Shown in pieces: positions 6,414 through 14,431 of a stretch of 37,769 nucleotides of DNA. The stretch is from positions 1-37,769 of IMG/VR virus record IMGVR_UViG_3300032675_000063. One strand, given 5' to 3'. How positions within the stretch are numbered: position 1 is the stretch's first letter; every line of letters starts with the position of its first letter. The notes beneath the pieces are model-generated. The model saw only the letters and a list, made by a program, of their open reading frames with translations. It was not told the origin of the DNA and did no database searches. The translations under genes and the position numbers were made by a program. This DNA is from a virus.

Positions 6414-6854
6414 ATGACTAACCCATGGACTAATTTTAAATTCGTTGATATGGACAAATATTTTGTAGGTTCTGATCGTCTTTTTGACACACTACAAAAG
6501 GTTCATAAGGATATTGCGAATACAATATCAACAAGTTATCCCCCATACAACATTAAGAAACTTTCAGAAAAAAAGTACGAAATTGAAATCGCTGTTGCTG
6601 GTTTCCCTGAAAGTGCACTAAGTGTTACTCTTGAAGACAATCAGCTTATTGTCAAAGGTAAATTGAACCAAGATGATAAGAAAACCGATGATTATCTTTA
6701 CAAGGGCATTTCCGAAAAGCCTTTTGAACGTAAGTTTACGTTGAACGACAACGTTACTGTTAATAATGCAAAGTATATTAACGGTATGCTTCAAATTACA
6801 TTGGACGCAATGATTGAAGCAAAGAAACTTATGAATATTCCAATCGAAAAATGA
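6414..6854 (+). CDS. small heat-shock protein (Hsp20/IbpA type), 146 aa
   Basis: An alpha-crystallin domain spans about residues 40-140. It begins YPPYNIKKLSEKKYEIEIAV, continues with AGFPESALSVTLEDNQLIV (the AGF motif of IbpA) and ends with the GMLQITL stretch. The N-terminus resembles IbpA-type proteins (NPWTNFKFVDMDKYFVGSDR). These ATP-independent chaperones hold unfolded proteins; T4-like phages often carry one. It has its own sigma70-like promoter, a strong AAAAGGAG site and a terminator directly after, so it is a monocistronic unit and probably well expressed. Confidence 0.9.
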   Translation: MTNPWTNFKFVDMDKYFVGSDRLFDTLQKVHKDIANTISTSYPPYNIKKLSEKKYEIEIAVAGFPESALSVTLEDNQLIVKGKLNQDDKKTDDYLYKGISEKPFERKFTLNDNVTVNNAKYINGMLQITLDAMIEAKKLMNIPIEK

Positions 6855-6876
6855 TTGAATATTACATATTACTTCT

Positions 6877-6903
6877 GGGAGGGTGGCAAACCCTCCCTTT
6901 TTT
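6877..6903 (+). terminator. rho-independent terminator after hsp20
   Basis: GGGAGGG (6877-6883), a 7-nt loop and CCCTCCC (6891-6897), followed by six T. This is a textbook intrinsic terminator. It sits inside the frame extension upstream of ATG 6923, which argues that the next gene starts at 6923 and not at an earlier in-frame codon. Confidence 0.9.
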
Positions 6904-6922
6904 GCGTTTGAAAGGAAAACAA

Positions 6923-7096
6923 ATGTTCTATAATTATTTTAATTACATAGTAGAAAACTTATTAAAGATAGTAAGATTTAATAGAGCCATATCTGAACTT
7001 AATAATCTATCTGATAGAGAATTGGCTGATATGGGTATCAATAGATACGAAATTTATCATATCGTTCATAAATCAATGATGAAGGAAAGTGAATAA
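6923..7096 (+). CDS. DUF1127 (YjiS-like) small protein, 57 aa
   Basis: ATG 6923 has AAAGGAAA upstream and lies after the hsp20 terminator. The C-terminal half RAISELNNLSDRELADMGINRYEI is the DUF1127 signature. DUF1127 proteins are Arg-rich peptides of under 80 residues, abundant in alphaproteobacteria. Some have been linked to RNA binding or turnover and to growth or phosphate responses. A phage copy may mimic or interfere with a host regulator. The N-terminal MFYNYFNYIVENLLKI is aromatic and amphipathic. It also hints at the host class. Confidence 0.8.
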   Translation: MFYNYFNYIVENLLKIVRFNRAISELNNLSDRELADMGINRYEIYHIVHKSMMKESE

Positions 7097-7099
7097 ATA
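7092..7099 (+). promoter_or_regulatory. T4-type late promoter (AATAAATA)
   Basis: AATAAATA, 7 of 8 to the T4 late consensus, 28 nt before the M15 peptidase start and overlapping the stop of the DUF1127 gene. Confidence 0.55.
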
Positions 7100-7126
7100 C
7101 TCTTAGATTTTTACTAGGAGATTGTT

Positions 7127-7630
7127 ATGTCATTTTACACCGATGTTATCAAAAAAGATCCAAGATTTAATTCTACAGCCATAATTAAAGATATTTCTTT
7201 ACTTGAACCCGGAACTAGAGTTGCTGTTGCTAAACTTATAGTTTTAGCACACGAAGCCGGTCACGAATTAAGAGTTGGCGAAACGTTTAGATCACAAGCC
7301 AGACAGGGAGAATGTTATAGAAATGGCGCAACACAACTTAAAAAGGTGGGTTGTCACGGATATGGTGTGGCCGTTGATCTACAATTGCTTATTAATGGTA
7401 AATTTGATCCTAATGGCGAACATTATACATTTCTTCAACAAATGTGTCGTAAGGTTGGATTAATTTCTGGGTTTGATTGGGGAACACCCGCCGAACATCA
7501 TTCATTTCATGATTGGGACCACGTACAACGTATTCCTGTATTTCGTCAGAATGCATTGTTTGCTGGTACTTGGTATCCTGATAAGAATTACGATCCTTAC
7601 GCAGATCAAGTTGCTCATGGAATTAAATAA
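7127..7630 (+). CDS. M15-family peptidoglycan peptidase (endolysin candidate), 167 aa
   Basis: Zinc D,D-/L,D-peptidase motifs of the M15 family are visible: ETFRSQARQ (Arg55), CHGYGVAVDLQ (His77 and Asp84 as metal ligands) and HDWDHVQ (His132). The length fits single-domain phage L-alanyl-D-glutamate or D-Ala-type endopeptidases such as those of T5 and some T4-like phages. It would cleave peptide stems in host peptidoglycan. There is no signal peptide. It overlaps the next gene by one base (TAATG) and shares a late-type promoter, forming a two-gene cell-wall unit. Confidence 0.85.
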   Translation: MSFYTDVIKKDPRFNSTAIIKDISLLEPGTRVAVAKLIVLAHEAGHELRVGETFRSQARQGECYRNGATQLKKVGCHGYGVAVDLQLLINGKFDPNGEHYTFLQQMCRKVGLISGFDWGTPAEHHSFHDWDHVQRIPVFRQNALFAGTWYPDKNYDPYADQVAHGIK

Positions 7631-8076
7631 TGTCAAAATATTATTACGATAACGCCAAACAAATATATCAATTCTGGCTTTCAGTTGGTCTAACTAAACC
7701 ACAAGCTTGTGGAATGTTGGCTCAAGCTGATGCGGAAAGTTCACTAAATCCATCGGCAGTTGGTGATAAAGGTAAAGCCTTTGGACTTCATCAATTACAT
7801 GCTGATAGATGCGAATTAATTAAAAAAGGTTGTGGTATTGATATTACTAAATTGCCTTCTTTGGAAGATCAATTGAATGGTGTCTGGTGGGAATTACAAC
7901 ATTCAGAACATCGCGCGTTGGTAGAAATTAAAACAGCAACAACTCCATATGATGCTGGTGCTATTGCATGTAAATATTACGAAAGACCCGCTTCCGCTAC
8001 ACAACAACAGTATAGAGGAAAAAAAGCGCAAAATTGGTTTTTCTATTTTAATACAGAAGTAAAACAAGAAGCTTGA
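7630..8076 (+). CDS. tail-lysozyme/transglycosylase-like muramidase, 148 aa
   Basis: The sequence GMLAQADAESSLNPSAVGD followed by KGKAFGLHQLHADR is the catalytic region of the phage tail lysozyme / lytic transglycosylase-like fold, with Glu36 the likely general acid. The middle SLEDQLNGVWWEL and the late AIACKYYERP agree with that family. It would cut the glycan strand, complementing the M15 peptidase. The pair could be the lysis enzymes or part of a virion entry device; no holin is evident beside them. Its TGA stop overlaps the -35 of the polymerase promoter. Confidence 0.8.
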   Translation: MSKYYYDNAKQIYQFWLSVGLTKPQACGMLAQADAESSLNPSAVGDKGKAFGLHQLHADRCELIKKGCGIDITKLPSLEDQLNGVWWELQHSEHRALVEIKTATTPYDAGAIACKYYERPASATQQQYRGKKAQNWFFYFNTEVKQEA

Positions 8077-8100
8077 CTAATACATAATCTATAGTATACT
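8073..8100 (+). promoter_or_regulatory. promoter of the DNA polymerase gene (TTGACT-16-TATACT)
   Basis: TTGACT at 8073-8078 and TATACT at 8095-8100, 16-nt spacer. The leader of about 50 nt contains CTGTGGGCTAATTTTGGCC just before AAAGGAG. In T4 and RB69, gp43 represses its own translation through a leader hairpin. Here only a weak GGC/GCC pairing is visible, so that control is not established. Confidence 0.7.
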
Positions 8101-8152
8101 ATATTATTAGCATCTGTGGGCTAATTTTGGCCGGATTGCAAAAGGAGATTTG

Positions 8153-9418
8153 ATGTTTTACACTAGTGTTTTTCAGCGTGGTAATAGAATTTATTACCAA
8201 GGTTACGATAAAGGTTTGAGAGTTAAAGAAGTCGTCAACTACAAACCTTATATGTTTATTCAAAAAAGTAATGGTAAATATAAAACTCTTGATGGTAGAC
8301 CCGTTGAGAAGATGATGTTCGATGATATTTCAGATGCTCGTGATTTCGTTAATCGTTATGAAGATGTAGCGAATATGGAAATATACGGGCTTAATTCATT
8401 CGTTTATACTTTCATCTACGACACGTTCAAAGGTGATATTGATTACGATCCTAATCTGGTTAAGATTGGCATTCTTGATATCGAGTGCGCCGCTGATGAA
8501 GGATTTCCTGATATTCAAAAAGCGGACAAAGAAATCACAGCCATAACAGTGAGATTTAATAATAAAAACTTTGTCTTTGGCTGTGGTAAGTTTACTCCGA
8601 AGGACAATAAAACTTTCTATATTCAATGTCAAGACGAACACGAATTACTTCAGAAGTTTTTGTCTTGTTGGATGTCTCTTGACCTAGATATTGTTACTGG
8701 TTGGAATATAGAATTTTTCGACATTCCATATTTGGTTAATCGTATTCGTGTTCTGTTCAATGAAAAGGAAGCAAAGCGTCTTTCGCCTTGGTTTATTCTT
8801 GATGAAAAGACCGTCGAATTTCGTGGTAAGGAAAATCAAAGTTTCACTCCCGCTGGCATAGCTGTTCTTGATTATTATCAATTGTATCGTAAATTTACAT
8901 TTGGTAATCAGGAATCTTATAAACTCGATTATATTGCTCAGATTGAATTGGGCGAAAAGAAAATTGATCACTCAGAACATAAAAACTTCCTAACATTCTA
9001 TAGAGACGACTTTCAAAAGTTTATTGAATATAATATTCATGACTGCGTTCTGGTTGAACGTCTTGACGATAAAATGAAGTTTCTTGAACAAGTAATGGCT
9101 TTGGCATATGACGCCAAGGTAAATTACAATGATACAATGACAACTGTGCGTCCTTGGGATGTTATTATTCATAATTATCTACTTGATCAAGGTATTGTTA
9201 TTCCTCAGTTCAAGAAACAATCTAATTTTGATAGTTTGGTTGGTGGATACGTCAAGGAACCAAAGATTGGTTTGAGTAGGTGGGTTGTTTCTTTTGATTT
9301 AACATCTCTATACCCAAGTTTAATTCAACAATATAATATTAGCCCCGAAAAAATGATAAACAAAAAAACATTAAAAGAAATGATTGAAAGAGAGAAGAAA
9401 AGACGCGGTTTGACCTAA
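8153..9418 (+). CDS. 43: DNA polymerase gp43, N-terminal fragment (exonuclease + motif A), 421 aa
   Basis: First half of a T4-type family B replicative polymerase. The N-terminal domain is followed by the proofreading exonuclease: ExoI LDIECA (D109, E111), ExoII VTGWNIEFFDIPYL (D190) and ExoIII YNIHD (D297). Palm motif A is SFDLTSLYPSLI (Asp382). The ORF then stops 39 residues later with a very basic tail (EREKKRRGLT). Motifs B and C are in the ORF at 10086. ATG 8153 is chosen over TTG 8150 because AAAGGAG lies 5 nt upstream. Together the fragments total 858 residues, close to the about 900 of T4 gp43, so little is missing. No intein sequences are present at the end. Confidence 0.92.
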   Translation: MFYTSVFQRGNRIYYQGYDKGLRVKEVVNYKPYMFIQKSNGKYKTLDGRPVEKMMFDDISDARDFVNRYEDVANMEIYGLNSFVYTFIYDTFKGDIDYDPNLVKIGILDIECAADEGFPDIQKADKEITAITVRFNNKNFVFGCGKFTPKDNKTFYIQCQDEHELLQKFLSCWMSLDLDIVTGWNIEFFDIPYLVNRIRVLFNEKEAKRLSPWFILDEKTVEFRGKENQSFTPAGIAVLDYYQLYRKFTFGNQESYKLDYIAQIELGEKKIDHSEHKNFLTFYRDDFQKFIEYNIHDCVLVERLDDKMKFLEQVMALAYDAKVNYNDTMTTVRPWDVIIHNYLLDQGIVIPQFKKQSNFDSLVGGYVKEPKIGLSRWVVSFDLTSLYPSLIQQYNISPEKMINKKTLKEMIEREKKRRGLT

Positions 9419-9421
9419 ATA
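9414..9421 (+). promoter_or_regulatory. possible late promoter (CCTAAATA) before the HNH gene
   Basis: CCTAAATA matches 6 of 8 positions of TATAAATA. It overlaps the stop of the polymerase fragment and is 22 nt before the HNH start. The position equals that of the perfect late boxes before the other two endonuclease genes, which supports an otherwise weak match. Confidence 0.35.
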
Positions 9422-9442
9422 CTCTTTAAATGGAGTAAATTT

Positions 9443-10111
9443 ATGAATTATTTAAAGAAATATATTTTAATTATAAGAAGAGCGAAAAATAGAAAAGAAA
9501 TAGACAGAAAATTATACGAATATCATCATGTTTTTCCCGTGTCAATTTATGGTCCAAATGATTTCGTAGTTCCTTTAACTTTAAGAGAACATTACATTTC
9601 TCATAAACTTTTATGGAAAATATTTCGTAAACGTTATGGATCAGAAGACGAAAAAACTAGGAAAATGGCCATGGCTTTTCATTGGATGATTTATGGAAAA
9701 GGTGATACGTATAGACAAAAAATTTTCAATAATTCTTATCTATATGAATCGGCTAGAACTGCAGTCGTTGAATCTAAAAAAGGTAAAAAACGAGTTGATA
9801 TGATTGGAAAGGCTTATTTCGGTGCAGATAGAAAAACTATACTAAAAGGTATAGAAAAAATGAGAGAAAAAAAGACGGGTATGAAAATAAATTATCCCAA
9901 AAATAGATTATCTGCACCATGTTCAAAAGAAAAGTTAGAAAAAATATCTGAACAAAGAAAAAAGACCAAATACAAATATATCAATATGAGCGAAGAAGAA
10001 TTTAATAATTGGTTATCTAAACAGAATTATTACGCTAAAGATGGTCGAATAAATTCTAATGTAACTAGAGCAATTAGGTGGAGAAATGAACATTTTAGAA
10101 AATTTAACTGA
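9443..10111 (+). CDS. free-standing HNH homing endonuclease within gp43, 222 aa
   Basis: The HNH core is near the N-terminus: YEYHHVFPVSIYGPNDF followed by PLTLREHYISHKLL (His28/29, Asn39, then His50 and His54). The rest is Lys-rich and probably binds DNA. It shares layout and core spacing with the HNH protein at 34508. It splits the polymerase gene after motif A, the place expected if its target lies in an intact gp43 gene. The nucleotide sequence is much more A-rich than the polymerase halves, a sign of separate origin. Its last 26 nt overlap the start of the downstream polymerase ORF. Confidence 0.85.
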   Translation: MNYLKKYILIIRRAKNRKEIDRKLYEYHHVFPVSIYGPNDFVVPLTLREHYISHKLLWKIFRKRYGSEDEKTRKMAMAFHWMIYGKGDTYRQKIFNNSYLYESARTAVVESKKGKKRVDMIGKAYFGADRKTILKGIEKMREKKTGMKINYPKNRLSAPCSKEKLEKISEQRKKTKYKYINMSEEEFNNWLSKQNYYAKDGRINSNVTRAIRWRNEHFRKFN

Positions 10112-11399
10112 TGAAGAATTGTATACTCTGGAAAAAATGTTAGATGACATTCGACCTGAATCTTATGATAACTCTTTTATATTTAAAAATAAAACGACGC
10201 CAAAAATAGAAGGTTATTCTTTGACTGCAAACGGTTGTTTATATAAAAATGATTCTCATGGTTTTGCAACGGCGCTTATGCAAAAAATGTTCGATGACAG
10301 GTCGAAATATAAAAAATTGATGATTGAGACTAAAAAAAGATATGAAAAAACCAAAAGCAAGGAAGATGAAAAATTAGTTTCTAGATATAATAATCTCCAA
10401 ATGGCCAAAAAAATTCAACTCAACAGCTTTTATGGAGCCTTGTCTAATATGTATTTTCGTTGGTTTAACTTTGATAATGCAGAATCTATTACTTCGTCAG
10501 GTCAATTAACAATTAAATTTATTATCAATAAGATGAATCAGTTTATGAATAAGATTTGTAAGACTGAAAATGTTGATTACGTTATCGCTTCTGATACTGA
10601 TTCTATCTATGTTACATTTGAACGACTGATTCCTGAAGGCAGCGATGAGCTTAAAGCTGTTAAGTTGATCGATCAATTCTGCGAAAAAAAGATTCAACCA
10701 TATCTTGATATTTGTTATGACGAACTTGCTGGAATGATGAATGCTTATCAGCAGAAGATGCAGATGAAGCGTGAAACCATTGCCAACAAAGGTATTTGGC
10801 GTGGTAAGAAGATGTATATTCTTAACGCTTGGAATGTTGAAGGTGTTCAATATGATAAGCCCAAGTTGAAATTGTCTGGTATTGAAGCTGTTCGTTCTTC
10901 AACACCACATGCTTGCCGCGAAAATATTAAGAAAGCTCTTAGTATAATAATGAACGAGGATCAAGCTTCTCTACAAAAATTCATTGAGGAATTTAGAAAT
11001 GAATTTGCTTCTTTACCGTTTCAGGATGTAGCTTTTCCAAGAGGATTGAAAGGAATAAACAAGTATAAAGATTCCGCTGATATCTACAAGAAAGGAACTC
11101 CAATTCAGGTTAAGGGAGCTCTATTATTCAATAATATGCTCAAAAAGCATAATATTACGAATATACCTCCTCTTTCTGATGGAGATAAAATTAGATTTGC
11201 ATATTTGAAGATACCTAATCCCGTTCAAGACACAGTTATCGCGACTTCTGATCTATTACCCGAACAATTTAACCTTGATAATTATATAGATCGTGATATG
11301 CAATTCAATAAATCGTTTTTGGAACCATTGAAGTCTATAACCGATGTTATTGGTTGGGAAGCAGAACAAAGATCAACGTTGGAGGATTTTTTTGGATGA
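10086..11399 (+). CDS. 43: DNA polymerase gp43, C-terminal fragment (palm/thumb), 437 aa
   Basis: Second half of the split polymerase. After an acidic N-terminal stretch it has motif B AKKIQLNSFYGALSN (about 107-121) and motif C ASDTDSIYV (Asp170 and Asp172). The thumb follows, with KLKLSGIEAVRSSTP, and the C-terminus is STLEDFFG, which fits a sliding-clamp-binding tail. ATG 10086 has AGGTGGAG just upstream, inside the HNH gene. The catalytic aspartate of motif A is on the other polypeptide, so a working enzyme needs both chains to assemble. The first 30 or so residues may be native linker or adapted sequence. Confidence 0.92.
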   Translation: MNILENLTDEELYTLEKMLDDIRPESYDNSFIFKNKTTPKIEGYSLTANGCLYKNDSHGFATALMQKMFDDRSKYKKLMIETKKRYEKTKSKEDEKLVSRYNNLQMAKKIQLNSFYGALSNMYFRWFNFDNAESITSSGQLTIKFIINKMNQFMNKICKTENVDYVIASDTDSIYVTFERLIPEGSDELKAVKLIDQFCEKKIQPYLDICYDELAGMMNAYQQKMQMKRETIANKGIWRGKKMYILNAWNVEGVQYDKPKLKLSGIEAVRSSTPHACRENIKKALSIIMNEDQASLQKFIEEFRNEFASLPFQDVAFPRGLKGINKYKDSADIYKKGTPIQVKGALLFNNMLKKHNITNIPPLSDGDKIRFAYLKIPNPVQDTVIATSDLLPEQFNLDNYIDRDMQFNKSFLEPLKSITDVIGWEAEQRSTLEDFFG

Positions 11400-11734
11400 G
11401 TCAAGATCGGGGTTGTTTTGTTTGTTTTGATGATGATAAAAAAGATTGTGGTAAAAGAAATTGCCCATATCAAGACAAACCACTAAAAGGAAAAACTATG
11501 ATTGAAAATAAAGAAGTTGAAGACGATTTCGGGTTTACATTTTCCGATAGTAACGAAATACAAAACCAAATAAAATCAAATGTCGAGGACAAAGCTCAAG
11601 GGTTACGCAAAATGATCATGCCTTTGCTTAATAATTTGATGAAGAATCCTGAAAAGGATACGATTGTTTGGCCTGATAGAGAAAAGAAAATTAAAGACTT
11701 CATTAAGAAGATGGATGACTATATTAACAGTTGA
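11396..11734 (+). CDS. unknown T4-like conserved protein, 112 aa
   Basis: ATG 11396 overlaps the polymerase stop (ATGA) and has GGAGGA upstream, so it is chosen over the upstream in-frame start at 11354. The N-terminus has four Cys (CFVCFDDDKKDCGKRNC) that could form a zinc site. The C-terminal PLLNNLMKNPEKDTIVWP with a helical end (DREKKIKDFIKKMDDYI) is a module I recall from many T4-like phages, of unknown function. It is translationally coupled to gp43, so a role near replication is likely but unproven. Confidence 0.7.
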   Translation: MSQDRGCFVCFDDDKKDCGKRNCPYQDKPLKGKTMIENKEVEDDFGFTFSDSNEIQNQIKSNVEDKAQGLRKMIMPLLNNLMKNPEKDTIVWPDREKKIKDFIKKMDDYINS

Positions 11735-11759
11735 TATTTTGCAAAACATAAGTTATACT
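11731..11759 (+). promoter_or_regulatory. promoter of uvsX (TTGATA-17-TATACT)
   Basis: TTGATA at 11731-11736 and TATACT at 11754-11759 with a 17-nt spacer, 27 nt before the uvsX ATG. The -35 overlaps the stop codon of the upstream gene. Confidence 0.65.
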
Positions 11760-11785
11760 AATAATACGTAAATAAGAGGTAAACA

Positions 11786-12829
11786 ATGTCACTTAAAGAA
11801 AAACTTATTAAAAACAGTACAATAGATCTTACAGCGAGTCTAATTGATAGTAAAATTTTCACTAAGAAAGATATGATTCCAACATCAGTTCCAATGATTA
11901 ACGTTGCGTTGTCTGGTTCTATTGATGGCGGTATTACTCCGGGCCTAACAATGCTTGCCGGTCCTTCTAAACATTTCAAGTCCGGCTTTTCGCTTCTACT
12001 TGCTTCGGCTTTTCTTAAGAAATATAAAGATGGTATAATTCTATTTTACGATTCAGAGTTCGGTACGCCTCAGTCTTATTTTGAAACTTTCGGTATTGAT
12101 CTTAATTCTGTTGTCCATACACCTATTACGGATATTGAAGAACTTAAGTTTGATATAATGACTCAATTAAAGAATATCGAACGCGGCGATCATGTAATGA
12201 TTCTAATTGATTCGATCGGTAATCTAGCTTCTAAAAAGGAAGTTGAAGATGCGCTGAATGAAAAATCTGTCGCCGATATGACTCGTGCAAAGCAACTTAA
12301 ATCATTGTTTCGTATGATTACGCCTCATCTTTCACTCAAAGATATTCCTATGGTCGCGATCAATCATACTTACATGGAAATTGGTATGTTTCCTAAAGCG
12401 ATTGTTGGTGGCGGTACTGGCGCTTATTACGGCGCTGATAGTATTTGGATTCTCGGCCGCCAGCAGGATAAAGAAGGAAATGAGATTGCAGGATATCATT
12501 TTGTTATCAATGTTGAAAAGTCTAGATTTGTCAAAGAAAAATCAAAGATACCGATTACCGTTTCTTTTGAAGGTGGTATTAACCGTTGGTCTGGCCTTCT
12601 CGATGTGGCCTTAGAAGGTAATTATATAACAAAGCCAAAGGTTGGTTGGTATGCGACTGTTGACAGAGTAACAGGCGAAGTTCGCACTCCTTCATTTAGA
12701 GCCAGTGAAATTGTTGATAATAAAGAATTTTGGACAACTCTTTTTAAGGAAACCGACTTCGCTAATTTTATTGAAAACAAGTATAAGATGGCGACTGGCG
12801 CTATAATGGAGAATGAAGATGTCGAATAA
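11786..12829 (+). CDS. uvsX: RecA-like recombinase UvsX, 347 aa
   Basis: The Walker A is in its phage form AGPSKHFKSG (58-67), matching the GPSKxFKS of T4 UvsX. Walker B is in VMILIDSIGN, and the GGGTGAYYGADSIWILGR region is typical of the RecA/UvsX core. The length is near the 391 residues of T4 UvsX but shorter at the C-terminus. It forms filaments on single-stranded DNA for strand exchange and recombination-dependent replication. It is followed by a small gene and then gp41, the same uvsX - small gene - 41 order as in T4. Confidence 0.95.
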   Translation: MSLKEKLIKNSTIDLTASLIDSKIFTKKDMIPTSVPMINVALSGSIDGGITPGLTMLAGPSKHFKSGFSLLLASAFLKKYKDGIILFYDSEFGTPQSYFETFGIDLNSVVHTPITDIEELKFDIMTQLKNIERGDHVMILIDSIGNLASKKEVEDALNEKSVADMTRAKQLKSLFRMITPHLSLKDIPMVAINHTYMEIGMFPKAIVGGGTGAYYGADSIWILGRQQDKEGNEIAGYHFVINVEKSRFVKEKSKIPITVSFEGGINRWSGLLDVALEGNYITKPKVGWYATVDRVTGEVRTPSFRASEIVDNKEFWTTLFKETDFANFIENKYKMATGAIMENEDVE

Positions 12830-13031
12830 AATCATTGACGAGTATTACTCTGACGATAAATTGAAGAAGGCTGTAATTAACCGTATAGACGACGATTATT
12901 ACGCTATTGACTTTTTTGAAAAAGAAAAGTATATTCATTCAATAGCTTATCCAAACAATTCTATTCATTACGTGTCTGATGCTGCAGAAAATTATGTATT
13001 GGGATATTTCACTAATATCAGGGATCATTGA
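12819..13031 (+). CDS. unknown small protein in the gene-40 position, 70 aa
   Basis: ATG 12819 is chosen because GGAG (12808-12811) lies 7 nt upstream; the in-frame ATG 12813 would leave only one base. The product is acidic and Tyr-rich (DEYYSDDKLKK, DDDYYAIDFFEKEKY) and soluble. It lies between uvsX and gp41, where T4 has gene 40, but it does not look like gp40, which is larger and membrane associated. It overlaps uvsX by 11 nt and gp41 by one base. Confidence 0.6.
   Translation: MSNKIIDEYYSDDKLKKAVINRIDDDYYAIDFFEKEKYIHSIAYPNNSIHYVSDAAENYVLGYFTNIRDH
12907..12935 (+). promoter_or_regulatory. possible intragenic promoter for gp41 (TTGACT-17-TATATT)
   Basis: Inside the 70-aa gene, TTGACT at 12907-12912, followed by TTTT as in the phage promoter family, and TATATT at 12930-12935 with a 17-nt spacer. 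It lies 95 nt before gp41. It could be chance in AT-rich coding DNA. Confidence 0.35.
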
Positions 13032-14431
13032 TGATTGAAACAACAATCTTTTCTAATCTAATTTATAACGAACAGTACGCCCGTAAAGTTATTCCTTTTC
13101 TTAAGGAAGAATATTTTTCGGATCAATCACATAAAATTATTTTTAAACTCGTTCAGGAATACGTTAACAAGTATAACTCGTTTCCATCCAAAGAAGCCTT
13201 GGCGATCGACCTGTCTAATAAAGACGGAATCAATCAAGAAGTTTTCAACCAATCAAAGGAAATTATCAGTGCCTTCGCGGAAGATAAAGAAACAAAACTT
13301 GAATGGCTCAGCGACCAGACGGAAAAGTTCTGTCAAGATAAGGCTATCTACAACGCGATCATGTCATCCATTCGGATATTGGATGACGGTGATGGGAAAA
13401 CCTCTAAAGGGGCCATACCACAGATCTTATCAGACGCGCTCGCCGTATCATTTGATACACACGTTGGGCATGATTTCATTGAAGACGCGAATGAACGCTA
13501 TGAATTCTATCATACGAAAGAAGATAGAATACCGTTCGATCTAGAATTCTTCAATAAGATCACTCAAGGCGGGTTACCAAAAAAGACTCTTAATATCGCT
13601 TTGGCGGGTACAGGTGTTGGTAAATCTCTTTTCATGTGTCATTGCGCGGCGGGCAATTTGTCAGCTGGTATGAATGTTCTTTATATCACACTAGAAATGG
13701 CCGAAGAACGTATTGCTGAACGTATTGATGCGAACTTGCTTGATGTAACAGTTGACGATCTTAAGCAGTTGTCAAAAGAAATATACGATAAGAAAATTGC
13801 TAGAATTAAAAGAAAAACGACAGGTAAGTTGGTAATTAAAGAATATCCAACAGCTTGTGCTGGTTCGGCCAACTTTCGACATCTGCTAAACGAATTGAAG
13901 TTGAAAAAGAAGTTTGTGCCTGATATTATCTATATTGATTATCTAAACATTTGTATGTCATCAAGGATTAAACATGGTTCCCTCGTCAATTCTTATACCC
14001 TTATCAAGTCAATCGCGGAAGAGCTACGAGGGTTGGCAGTTGAATTCAATGTTCCTATCGTCAGTGCAACTCAGACAACTAGAAGCGGATATTCGAACAG
14101 CGACGTGGGATTGGAAGATACATCAGAATCCTTTGGACTCCCAGCCACAGCTGATTTTATGTTTGCACTCATCTCATCAGAAGAACTTCAAGACCTCGGT
14201 CAAATTATGGTTAAGCAGCTTAAGAATAGATACAATGATCCCAACATTAATCGTAGGTTTGTTCTTGGGGTTGATCGTAGCAAAATGCGTCTCTATGATG
14301 TAGAACAATCAGCACAAGAAGATATCCTTGAAGGTCCCGTAATGGATAATACTAAATTTGGCGAGGAAGATTACGAACGTTCTAAACCAAAAAATAAATT
14401 TGATAGATCTAAATTTTCGGGGTTTAAATGA
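13031..14431 (+). CDS. 41: DnaB-like replicative helicase gp41, 466 aa
   Basis: The DnaB/gp41 architecture has an N-terminal helical domain and a RecA-like motor with Walker A LAGTGVGKS (191-199), GMNVLYITLEMAEERI, Walker B PDIIYIDYLN and the PIVSATQTTRSGY arm (H3-type motif). Length matches T4 gp41 (475 residues). It is the hexameric 5'-3' helicase that moves the fork and works with the primase at 28213. ATG 13031 is used, not TTG 13028, because it overlaps the upstream stop as TGATG. The C-terminus is polar and basic, as in gp41. Confidence 0.93.
   Translation: MIETTIFSNLIYNEQYARKVIPFLKEEYFSDQSHKIIFKLVQEYVNKYNSFPSKEALAIDLSNKDGINQEVFNQSKEIISAFAEDKETKLEWLSDQTEKFCQDKAIYNAIMSSIRILDDGDGKTSKGAIPQILSDALAVSFDTHVGHDFIEDANERYEFYHTKEDRIPFDLEFFNKITQGGLPKKTLNIALAGTGVGKSLFMCHCAAGNLSAGMNVLYITLEMAEERIAERIDANLLDVTVDDLKQLSKEIYDKKIARIKRKTTGKLVIKEYPTACAGSANFRHLLNELKLKKKFVPDIIYIDYLNICMSSRIKHGSLVNSYTLIKSIAEELRGLAVEFNVPIVSATQTTRSGYSNSDVGLEDTSESFGLPATADFMFALISSEELQDLGQIMVKQLKNRYNDPNINRRFVLGVDRSKMRLYDVEQSAQEDILEGPVMDNTKFGEEDYERSKPKNKFDRSKFSGFK

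Noticed and set aside
6851-6922. Longer start for the DUF1127 gene
   Set aside because: The extension overlaps the hsp20 terminator hairpin and has no homology to DUF1127 N-termini; ATG 6923 has its own ribosome binding site.
9419-10085. Group I intron or intein as cause of the gp43 split
   Set aside because: The gap is almost entirely the HNH ORF, leaving no room for an intron core. The first fragment ends in EREKKRRGLT without an intein block A, and the second does not start with an intein C-fragment.
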